64,000 nucleotides of DNA, taken from the NCBI RefSeq assembly GCF_016008875.1, contig NZ_JADTQG010000022.1:1-64000 (forward strand), written 5' to 3'. Each line of letters opens with the position of its first letter. Within the stretch, counting starts at the first letter, position 1. The stretch is from Ectopseudomonas mendocina. GTDB taxonomy: Bacteria > Pseudomonadota > Gammaproteobacteria > Pseudomonadales > Pseudomonadaceae. Under the pieces are notes generated by a model that was not told the DNA's origin, made no database searches, and saw only the letters and a list, made by a program, of their open reading frames with translations. Positions 36,696 through 43,774 of the stretch are shown here, one piece after another. A program made the translations under genes and the position numbers.

Positions 36696-37739
36696 ATGTC
36701 GGCAGGCAAGCGCTTTCCCTTTATTCCCCGTTTTGCCCGGTTGGCTGGCGGTATCGCCCTGAGTCTGAGCCTGCTGGCCGGTAGCCTGGCGACGCCGCAA
36801 GTCGCGCAAGCCGAGGGGCAGATCCGTATCGCCGAGCAGTTCGGTATCGTTTACCTGCTGCTCAATGTGGTGCGTGATCAGCAATTGATCGAGAAGCATG
36901 GCAAGGCCGAGGGGCTGGATATCAAGGTCGACTGGCAGCAGCTCTCCGGTGGCTCGGCGGTCAACGATGCGCTGCTGTCCGGCGCCATCGATATCGCCGG
37001 CGCCGGCATCGGCCCGCTGCTGACCGTGTGGGATCGCACCCAGGGTAGGCAGAACGTCAAGGGTGTCGCTTCGCTGGGCAACTTCCCGTACTACCTGCTC
37101 AGCAACAACCCCAAGGTAAAAACCATCGCCGATTTCACCGACAAGGATCGTATCGCCGTACCTGCCGTGGGCGTGTCGGTGCAGTCGCGCTTCCTGCAAT
37201 ACGCCGCGGCCAAACAGTGGGGCGACAAGGCATTCGACCGCCTCGACAAGTACACGGTGGCGCTGCCGCACCCGGATGCCACGGCGTCCCTGAAAGCCGG
37301 TGGCACCGAGCTGACCGGGCACTTTTCCAACCCGCCGTTCCAGAACCAGGCGCTGGAAAACCCGGATGTGCACGTGGTGCTCGACACCTACGAGCTGCTC
37401 GGCCCGAATTCGCCGACCGTGCTCTATGCCACCGAGAAATTCCGCACCGACAACCCCAAGACCTACAAGGCTTTCGTCGCGGCATTGGCCGAAGCGGCGG
37501 ACTTCGCTCAGAAGGATAAAGGCGCGGCAGCCGATACCTACCTCCGCGTCACCGGCGCCAAGATCAGCCATGAAGAACTGCTGAAGATCATCGACAACGA
37601 GCAGTTCCAGTTCACCGTCACGCCCACCAACACCTACCCGCTGGCCGACTTCCTGCACCGTGTCGGCGCCATCAAACACAAGCCGGCCAGCTGGCAGGAC
37701 TACTTCTTCGAAGACGCCGCCATCGGTCAGGGAAGCTGA
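36696..37739 (+). CDS. ABC transporter substrate-binding protein, sulfonate/sulfate-ester type (first)
   Basis: This 347-residue periplasmic binding protein has a signal peptide to about residue 40 (VAQAEG) and an NMT1/SsuA-like two-lobe fold: QFGIVYLLLNVVRDQQLIEKHGKAEGL, GGSAVNDALLSGAIDIAGAGIGPLLTVWDR, TGHFSNPPFQNQALENPDVHV. It lies directly before the ATPase gene (6-base gap). A close paralogue is encoded after the permease gene. The fold is shared by sulfonate, nitrate and thiamine-precursor binders, so the ligand is assigned from the TauD-like neighbour only. Confidence 0.88.
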   Translation: MSAGKRFPFIPRFARLAGGIALSLSLLAGSLATPQVAQAEGQIRIAEQFGIVYLLLNVVRDQQLIEKHGKAEGLDIKVDWQQLSGGSAVNDALLSGAIDIAGAGIGPLLTVWDRTQGRQNVKGVASLGNFPYYLLSNNPKVKTIADFTDKDRIAVPAVGVSVQSRFLQYAAAKQWGDKAFDRLDKYTVALPHPDATASLKAGGTELTGHFSNPPFQNQALENPDVHVVLDTYELLGPNSPTVLYATEKFRTDNPKTYKAFVAALAEAADFAQKDKGAAADTYLRVTGAKISHEELLKIIDNEQFQFTVTPTNTYPLADFLHRVGAIKHKPASWQDYFFEDAAIGQGS

Positions 37740-37745
37740 TAACCC

Positions 37746-38609
37746 ATGAATGCTCCTTTGCAAGGCCACACGGCCAGCATGCTGAATCCAGGCGCCTTCG
37801 ACACCGTTCTCCAGGTGGACAAGGTCAGCCTCGAATACCGCACCCCGCAGCGCGTGGTGCGCGCCACCCACGAAGTCAGCTTCGCAGTGGATCGTGCCGA
37901 CCGCTTCGTGCTGCTCGGCCCCTCCGGCTGCGGTAAATCCACTTTGCTCAAGGCGGTGGCCGGTTTCATCGAACCGGTCGCCGGCAGCATCCGCCTCGAC
38001 GGTGCCCGGGTTCACGAGCCGGGCCCGGACCGGATCGTGGTGTTCCAGGAGTTCGACCAGTTGCCGCCATGGAAGACGGTCAAGCAGAACGTCATGTTCC
38101 CGCTGCTGGCCTCACGCACCCTGGGCCGTAAGGAGGCTGAGGAGCGCGCCCTGCATTACCTGGGGAAGGTCGGCCTGGCCGCCTTCGCCGATGCCTATCC
38201 GCACACCCTGTCCGGCGGCATGAAGGCGAGGGTGGCGATCGCCCGTGCCCTGGCCATGCAGCCGAAGATCCTGCTGATGGACGAGCCCTTCGCCGCCCTC
38301 GACGCGCTGACCCGACGCAAGATGCAGGAAGAGTTGCTGGCGCTGTGGGAGGAGGTGCGTTTCACCCTGTTGTTCGTCACCCACTCCATCGAGGAGGCGC
38401 TGATCGTCGGCAACCGCATCCTGCTGCTGTCGCCACACCCCGGCCGGGTGCGGGCGGAAATCAACAGCCATCAGTTCGACCTGCACAGCCTTGGTGGTGT
38501 GGGCTTCCAGCAGACCGCGCAGCGGATTCACTGCCTGCTGTTCGACGAGGAGGTCGACAACGGCACGGCCGTCGAACTGGGTTTCCAGGATATCCGCATC
38601 GCCTACTGA
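37746..38609 (+). CDS. ABC transporter ATP-binding protein, SsuB/TauB-like
   Basis: This 287-residue cytoplasmic ATPase has Walker A GPSGCGKST near residues 58-66, a Q-loop in FQEFDQLPPWKTVKQN, signature LSGGMKARVAIARAL near 156 and Walker B LLMDEPFAALDALTR. The PPW motif near the Q-loop is typical of the taurine/nitrate/sulfonate subgroup. The C-terminal extension of about 60 residues (after EINSHQFDLHS) is longer than in most SsuB proteins. It is preceded by a GGAAG ribosome-binding site and followed by the permease gene. Confidence 0.92.
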   Translation: MNAPLQGHTASMLNPGAFDTVLQVDKVSLEYRTPQRVVRATHEVSFAVDRADRFVLLGPSGCGKSTLLKAVAGFIEPVAGSIRLDGARVHEPGPDRIVVFQEFDQLPPWKTVKQNVMFPLLASRTLGRKEAEERALHYLGKVGLAAFADAYPHTLSGGMKARVAIARALAMQPKILLMDEPFAALDALTRRKMQEELLALWEEVRFTLLFVTHSIEEALIVGNRILLLSPHPGRVRAEINSHQFDLHSLGGVGFQQTAQRIHCLLFDEEVDNGTAVELGFQDIRIAY

Positions 38610-38621
38610 GGAGCGTTCATC

Positions 38622-39488
38622 ATGAGTCTTTCCCCCGCACGGCGTGAGGAATACGAAATCCCCCTGCAGCCGCTGCCCGGCCTCAAGCTGGAGCGCGAGC
38701 TGTCCCTCGGCCAGCGCCTGTGGCAACAGGGCTGGCTGCGCAAATCGCTGATCTTGCTGGCCCTGGCGCTGGTCTGGGAGGCTGCGGCCCGCTACCAGGC
38801 CAACGACCTGCTGCTGCCCAGCTTCCTGCAGACGGCCAGGGCCTTCATCGAAGGCATCGGCAGCGGCGAGCTGCTGGAAAAGGTGGCCATCTCGCTGTCG
38901 GTGCTGGTCAAGGGTTACCTGATCGGCATCGTCCTGGCCTTTCTGCTGACCAGCCTGGCGGTCTCGACCCAGCTCGGCCGCGACCTGCTGTCGACGCTGA
39001 CCTCGATGTTCAACCCGCTGCCGGCCATCGCGCTGCTGCCGCTGTCGCTGCTGTGGTTCGGGCTGGGCGAGAACAGCCTGATCTTCGTGCTGGTGCACTC
39101 GGTGCTCTGGGCGCTGGCGCTGAATACCTACGCCGGCTTTCTCGGCGTCTCCGAGACCCAGCGCATGGCCGGTCGCAACTACGGGCTCAAGGGCCTGCGC
39201 TTCGTGTTGTTCATCTTGGTTCCGGCGGCGCTGCCGTCGATCCTCTCGGGTCTGAAGATCGGCTGGGCCTTCGCCTGGCGCACGCTGATCGCCGCCGAAC
39301 TGGTGTTCGGCGCCTCCAGCGGCAAGGGCGGCCTGGGCTGGTACATCTTCCAGAACCGCAACGAGCTTTACACCGACAAGGTGTTCGCCGGGCTGGTGGC
39401 GGTGATCCTGATCGGCCTGCTGGTGGAGAACCTGATCTTCGCCAGCATCGAGCGAGTGACCGTCAAGCGCTGGGGGATGCAGCGCTAA
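38622..39488 (+). CDS. ABC transporter permease, SsuC/TauC-like
   Basis: This 288-residue inner-membrane protein has about six TM helices after a hydrophilic N-terminus of about 40 residues. The coupling-helix loop EAA-type motif reads GRNYGLKGLRFVLFILVPAALPSILSGLKIGWAFAWRTLIAAE near residues 185-225, as expected for the BPD_transp_1 family. GGAG precedes the ATG. It pairs with the ATPase encoded 12 bases upstream. A palindromic repeat separates it from the second binding-protein gene. Confidence 0.9.
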   Translation: MSLSPARREEYEIPLQPLPGLKLERELSLGQRLWQQGWLRKSLILLALALVWEAAARYQANDLLLPSFLQTARAFIEGIGSGELLEKVAISLSVLVKGYLIGIVLAFLLTSLAVSTQLGRDLLSTLTSMFNPLPAIALLPLSLLWFGLGENSLIFVLVHSVLWALALNTYAGFLGVSETQRMAGRNYGLKGLRFVLFILVPAALPSILSGLKIGWAFAWRTLIAAELVFGASSGKGGLGWYIFQNRNELYTDKVFAGLVAVILIGLLVENLIFASIERVTVKRWGMQR

Positions 39489-39495
39489 GGGCCCA

Positions 39496-39571
39496 GTAGG
39501 GTGGATCACGCTTCACCGATCCACCGTTTCGCAGTCGCAATGGTGGATGAAAAGAGCGTCATCCACCCTAC
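39496..39571. repeat. Dispersed palindromic repeat
   Basis: Outer arms GTAGGGTGGAT (39496-39506) and ATCCACCCTAC (39561-39571) are perfect inverse complements, and inner arms ATCCACC (39519-39525) and GGTGGAT (39542-39548) form a second stem. It is a common type of Pseudomonas intergenic repeat and sits inside the sulfonate-type operon. Confidence 0.75.
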
Positions 39572-39607
39572 GTAACCAACTTACTGATCACATAACGAGA
39601 AAAGTCG

Positions 39608-40624
39608 ATGACCAACACCTTCAAACTCGGCCGCCTGGCCACCGCCTTGGGTCTTCTCGGCGCCTTGGCAACCCCGCTCGCAGCTCACGCAGAAGGCAAG
39701 ATCAGCATCGCCCAGCAGTTCGGCATCGGTTACCTGGTGCTGCATGTGGTCAAGGACCAGCAACTGATCCAGAAGCACGCCAAGGCCCAGGGCCTGGACA
39801 AGATCGACGTCGAGTGGCGGACCATCTCCGGTGCCACCGCGATGAACGAAGCGCTGCTGGCCGGTGCCATCGACGTGGTCTCGGCTGGCGTGCCGCCGAT
39901 GCTGACCGTCTGGGACCGCACCCACGGCCGGCAGAATGTCAAGGCCGTGGCCTCGCTGGGTTCGCTGCCCAACTACCTGCTGAGCAACCGTGAAGAGGTG
40001 AAGACCCTCGATGATCTCGGCGAGAAGGACCGCATCGCGGTGCCGGCTGCCGGTGTCGGCTTCCAGTCGCGTACCCTGCAGATCGAGACCGCCAAGCGGT
40101 ACGGCAATGCCGACTTCCAGCGCTTCGACAAGATTTCCGTCAGCCTGCCGCACCCGGATGCCACCGCGGCACTGACCAAGGGCGGCTCGGAAATCACCGC
40201 GCATTTTTCCAGTCCGCCGTTCCAGTACCAGGCGCTGGAAAATCCCCAGGTGCACAAGCTGATCAGCAGCTACGACATCCTCGGCGGCCAGGCTACCTTC
40301 AACGTGCTCTACGCCACCGAGAAATTCCACGACGACAATCCGAAAACCTACAAGGCCTTCTACGATGCTTTGGTGGAAGCCTCGCAGATCATCAAGGCTG
40401 ACAAGGCCGCTGCGGCCGAGACCTATATCCGCGTGGAGAACTCCAGGTTGCCGCTGGAGTTCGTGAAGAAGATCATCGAGGACCCGGAGAACGACTTCAC
40501 CGTGTCGCCGCAGCGCACCTTCATCTATGCCGAGAAGTTGCACGAGCTGGGCGTGCTGAAGAACAAGGCCGGCTCCTGGAAGGATTACTTCTTCGAGGAA
40601 GCGTTCGGCAATCCGGGGAGCTGA
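39608..40624 (+). CDS. ABC transporter substrate-binding protein, sulfonate/sulfate-ester type (second)
   Basis: This 338-residue paralogue of the first binding protein has a signal peptide to about residue 29 (AHAEG) and the same sequence of motifs: QFGIGYLVLHVVKDQQLIQKHAKAQGL, GATAMNEALLAGAIDVVSAGVPPMLTVWDR, HFSSPPFQYQALENPQVHK. Two binding proteins flanking one ATPase-permease pair imply an expanded ligand range. The intervening repeat may set its expression apart. It converges on the patatin gene, 18 bases stop to stop, with no clear terminator. Confidence 0.88.
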   Translation: MTNTFKLGRLATALGLLGALATPLAAHAEGKISIAQQFGIGYLVLHVVKDQQLIQKHAKAQGLDKIDVEWRTISGATAMNEALLAGAIDVVSAGVPPMLTVWDRTHGRQNVKAVASLGSLPNYLLSNREEVKTLDDLGEKDRIAVPAAGVGFQSRTLQIETAKRYGNADFQRFDKISVSLPHPDATAALTKGGSEITAHFSSPPFQYQALENPQVHKLISSYDILGGQATFNVLYATEKFHDDNPKTYKAFYDALVEASQIIKADKAAAAETYIRVENSRLPLEFVKKIIEDPENDFTVSPQRTFIYAEKLHELGVLKNKAGSWKDYFFEEAFGNPGS

Positions 40625-40642
40625 TGTTCAAGCGGCCAGACG

Positions 40643-42550
40643 CTAGATGCGTGGCCGCAGTTTCAGTTCGGGGGTGGGCTTGGGCGCATCCTTGGCAGGG
40701 TGGCTGTCGGGGTGCTGCTCGATCATCTGGGCGATCACCCGCAACTGCTCGAGCATGGCCTTGGCCAACCCGGCCTGGGTGCGATACAGGCCGGTGTCCG
40801 GATCCTTTTCCAGGTCGTTGAGGCCCTTGAAGGGGTAGCTGAAACGCCTGGCTTCGGGTGTGAAGAAGCGTTGGTAGTCATGCTCGGTACCGTGCAGCTC
40901 ACGGCAGGCACGTTCCAGGCTCTGCAACTGTTCGGCGACGCTGGCCAGTTGCAGGCGCAAGCGGATGATCTGGTGGTTTTCCCAGTTCATCGACGAGGCT
41001 TTTGCGCCGGGCTGCCAGCACGCCGGATTGCCGAAGCGCAGCACGAATTGCTGGCCGGCTTCGCGGCCGTAACCGGTCAGGCGCTCGATGCGTTCGGCAG
41101 GCATGGTCAGGTTGAGGCCGCCTTCCTCGCGGGTCAGCTGAATCAGGCCGATACGGTCGCGAAAGCCCGGCATCAGCGACAGGGTCTCGTGGTTCCAGTC
41201 CTTGGCCACGTTGCTGAGCTGGGCCAGAAAGCCGCGCAGCGCCGGCAGACCGCTCTGCGGGAAGCGCCGCCAATAGGCGAGCCGCGCATCGCCGTTGTTG
41301 CGCGGGAAGCGCACGCGCTGTTCGTCCGAACCGTCGGTCGGGCCGAGATCCAGGCCGAAGGTCGGGCGCCGGGGCAGGGCGGCGTCGAAGAAGTGAATGG
41401 GGAAGTTGGAGCTGATACCGCCATCGGTGAACCAGCAGCGCTCGAGTTTCTTGTCACGCTTGCGGTAGTCCACGGCATGCAGAGGCACGGCGCTGAGCAG
41501 CAGCGGGAAACTCAGGCTCATGCGCACCGCGACGATCACCGGCAGATCGTCCGGCAGGGGCATACGCAGATAGCCGTCGTTGCGTTCATCGTTGCCGGGG
41601 CGTTGGCGTGCGCTCATCCAGGCCACTACACGGCGCGGGAACAGGCGGGCGAACTCCTCCTCGCGGAAATGGAACTGGTTGTTCTCACGTACCTGATCGT
41701 CATCGCGAAAGGGCAGACGGAAAGGGCGCGCCATGCTCAGGCAGGTGGTCATGACCTGCAGATCGATGCCGTGCGCGCGCAGGTCGCCGAAGGTCAGTGG
41801 CCGCTCGCATTCAATCGCCCCAGCGTGCTGCGCGCAAAACGCCTGCTGCCCGCTGAGCCGATCGAAATAGTGGGTCAGCCAGTTGGTCAGGGCTTCCTCC
41901 GGGGCCTCGTCATCGGCGTCAGGCAGGCCGGTGCAAATGCCGAAACCATTCTTCGGCAGCTCGCGCAGCGCGGGCAGCAGCAGGCGGCAGGCAGCCGCGA
42001 ACACGCCGCCAAGCGCGGCGAACAACAGCACCCAGAACCAGGCCAATAAATTGCCGCTGGTGATGGCGCTGCTCCATAAGGGCCCGCCCGCGACGAGTGC
42101 GCCAATCAGTGCGGCGAGCTTGTGCCGCATCAGCATTACCTTGAGTGGCGCCAGCACGCGCGCCCGCGGCCCCTTGCCCTTGGCTTCGAGCGTGGCGATG
42201 AAGGTGTCGAACAGCGTTCGCAGCGCCGGAATGGGCTTGAACAAGGCCAGCAGCTTGGTGCCATGGCCGTCTGCCGCGGGTGTGCAGAGATGTTCGGGCA
42301 AACGTTCGATTTCGGCGAAGCCGGCCGGGTCGCTGCTCAACTGCCCGCTCTGGAAACGCTGGCGGCCAAGTTCGGCGGCGGCAGCTGCCGCGGCGGCGAT
42401 GGCCCCGGCACTGGTGCCACCGATGCTGCGCAGACGAAATGCCTTGGCGATCTCGGTAATGGCCAGCGGATAGACGATGCCGCTGGTGATGCCGCCTTTC
42501 ATGATCAGGTCGCATTCCCTGGCGAATACCGCCTGGCGCGAATCGTTCAT
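40643..42550 (-). CDS. Membrane-bearing patatin-like phospholipase
   Basis: This 635-residue patatin-family protein has a glycine-rich KGGITSGIVYP oxyanion motif near residues 18-28, the nucleophile elbow GGTSAG near residues 44-49, and the catalytic Asp in CWFTDGGISSNFPIHFFDA near residue 370. Unlike simple patatins it has two hydrophobic segments inserted near residues 148-200 (LAALIGALVAGG, LLAWFWVLLFAALGGVFAA), so it is likely membrane-anchored. The long C-terminal part carries no recognised domain. Function is unknown. It stands alone between convergent genes. Confidence 0.85.
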   Translation of the reverse strand: MNDSRQAVFARECDLIMKGGITSGIVYPLAITEIAKAFRLRSIGGTSAGAIAAAAAAAAELGRQRFQSGQLSSDPAGFAEIERLPEHLCTPAADGHGTKLLALFKPIPALRTLFDTFIATLEAKGKGPRARVLAPLKVMLMRHKLAALIGALVAGGPLWSSAITSGNLLAWFWVLLFAALGGVFAAACRLLLPALRELPKNGFGICTGLPDADDEAPEEALTNWLTHYFDRLSGQQAFCAQHAGAIECERPLTFGDLRAHGIDLQVMTTCLSMARPFRLPFRDDDQVRENNQFHFREEEFARLFPRRVVAWMSARQRPGNDERNDGYLRMPLPDDLPVIVAVRMSLSFPLLLSAVPLHAVDYRKRDKKLERCWFTDGGISSNFPIHFFDAALPRRPTFGLDLGPTDGSDEQRVRFPRNNGDARLAYWRRFPQSGLPALRGFLAQLSNVAKDWNHETLSLMPGFRDRIGLIQLTREEGGLNLTMPAERIERLTGYGREAGQQFVLRFGNPACWQPGAKASSMNWENHQIIRLRLQLASVAEQLQSLERACRELHGTEHDYQRFFTPEARRFSYPFKGLNDLEKDPDTGLYRTQAGLAKAMLEQLRVIAQMIEQHPDSHPAKDAPKPTPELKLRPRI

Positions 42551-42760
42551 CTACTGCTCCTTGTCGTCATGCCGAACGCAGGCGCGGGCATGATAACGCG
42601 GCTTTGCTGTCGTTTTGCTAGCAGGTTGCGGCGCTTCGGTAAAACGAAGGTTTAGCGTTCGCCGGCGCTGGCAAGCTGTAAGGGGAGCAGAGGCGGACGA
42701 GTGCGGAATTTGGTTGCCGCCTTCAATCTGGTTGAAGCCCAGTTGGTTACCAGCGAGTCT

Positions 42761-43291
42761 TCAACGGTTCTGGCCGGCACGCTTGCGCTCGTGTTGCTCC
42801 ATTACATCGAGCAGGTCCTGGAGCGTATCGTCCATATGGTCGCCGGCCCTGTAACGCGACGTTGCCTGGCCTGTGCTGTCGTTCACCACGGCTCTGGGGC
42901 GCTCGACGAATGTTCCGATCAGTTCGAATGCCTCGTCCAGTATGGCAACCAGCGGTACCAGAATGCGCTCCAGCCCCAGCGCATCCCGCAGATCATTCTC
43001 GGCACGCCCCTTGGAGACGATCGACAGCTCGATATTCGGCTGTGCTTGGCACATGAAATCCATCACCGCCAGGTTGATATGGCAGTCCGGGCACCAGATC
43101 TCCGCCGCGACCAGCAGATGATACTTACCCTCGAGCTGGCCGAGCCTTTCCAGCGTCGATGCTGCAAAAGTGCCTGGCCTGCGCGCCTTCTGCGCAAAGC
43201 TGGTGGCCGATGCTTTCTCGCCCTCCAGCCCTTCACTTACGAAAGCGCTGAACTGCTTGCCTGTTGCAACGATGTCCTTGTAGCGGGTCAT
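42761..43291 (-). CDS. Thioredoxin-fold protein with WCPDC motif
   Basis: This 176-residue cytoplasmic protein of the thioredoxin-like fold has W66-C67-P68-D69-C70 followed by HINLAVMDF, and a later VPLVAILDE strand supplying the usual cis-Pro region. Such WCPDC proteins occur in small redox families of unknown substrate. The start at 43291 is used because the 42 extra residues of the longer frame are not conserved in character. The 210 bases downstream (42551-42760) hold nothing I can support. Confidence 0.8.
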   Translation of the reverse strand: MTRYKDIVATGKQFSAFVSEGLEGEKASATSFAQKARRPGTFAASTLERLGQLEGKYHLLVAAEIWCPDCHINLAVMDFMCQAQPNIELSIVSKGRAENDLRDALGLERILVPLVAILDEAFELIGTFVERPRAVVNDSTGQATSRYRAGDHMDDTLQDLLDVMEQHERKRAGQNR

Positions 43292-43395
43292 GAACTTTCT
43301 GCCGGCGTCAAAGCAGTTGATGGTAGTAGAAAGTGATTGCAGGGGCACGTGCTGCAGTGTCGTTGCCAGTGGCGGGAAGCAGCTTTGGTGGGGCA

Positions 43396-43411
43396 GCTTT
43401 CGGCCAGAAGC
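43396..43411. repeat. Left 16-bp inverted repeat flanking the defence island
   Basis: GCTTTCGGCCAGAAGC is repeated in exact inverse complement at 47443-47458. The two bracket the lower-GC hamA-hamB-DCL segment. Confidence 0.65.
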
Positions 43412-43453
43412 AGTCACTCACTGCGAGCGGGCAATACTTCGTTTTTCGTAGAG

Positions 43454-43747
43454 CTAGCCGCGGATACAAGCAGTGACGGAAAACTTCTCTGTTGTTCCAT
43501 CGGAGCGGTTAACCCAAAAGCACTTAGTGCCGAAGTCGGCGCTTCGAACGCTAAAGTCAATAATGCCACAACCGATTTTCTTGGCAGAATCCGGGTGATT
43601 CTCTAGAGCCGCCCGCAAGAAAACTGCATCGTCAGCGTTGACTCGATCACCTAAGTCATAGCGCCCGAGCATCGCTTTGAGAAACGCAATGGCGTCTCCC
43701 CTCCTTTCAAAGTGCAAAGAGCCGAGAGTAATAGGCTTTGCTGGCAT
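43454..43747 (-). CDS. DCL-family (DUF3223) small protein
   Basis: This 97-residue protein of the DCL/DUF3223 family has a central FLRAALENHPDSAKKIGCGIIDFSVRSADFGTKCFWVNRSDGTTEKFS region. DCL domains were first described in a plant chloroplast rRNA-processing protein and also occur in bacteria, where their role is not settled; nucleic-acid binding is suspected. It has a good GAGGTGAT ribosome-binding site and lies 27 bases after the hamB stop on the same strand, inside the inverted repeats, so it looks like a third gene of the Hachiman operon. A defence role is inference. Confidence 0.75.
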   Translation of the reverse strand: MPAKPITLGSLHFERRGDAIAFLKAMLGRYDLGDRVNADDAVFLRAALENHPDSAKKIGCGIIDFSVRSADFGTKCFWVNRSDGTTEKFSVTACIRG

Positions 43748-43774
43748 AGATCACCTCTAAGTCGTAGAGCTATG

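Noticed and set aside
35796..38015. 739-codon minus-strand frame opposite the TauD and ABC genes
   Set aside because: Antisense shadow; composition follows codon bias of the real strand.
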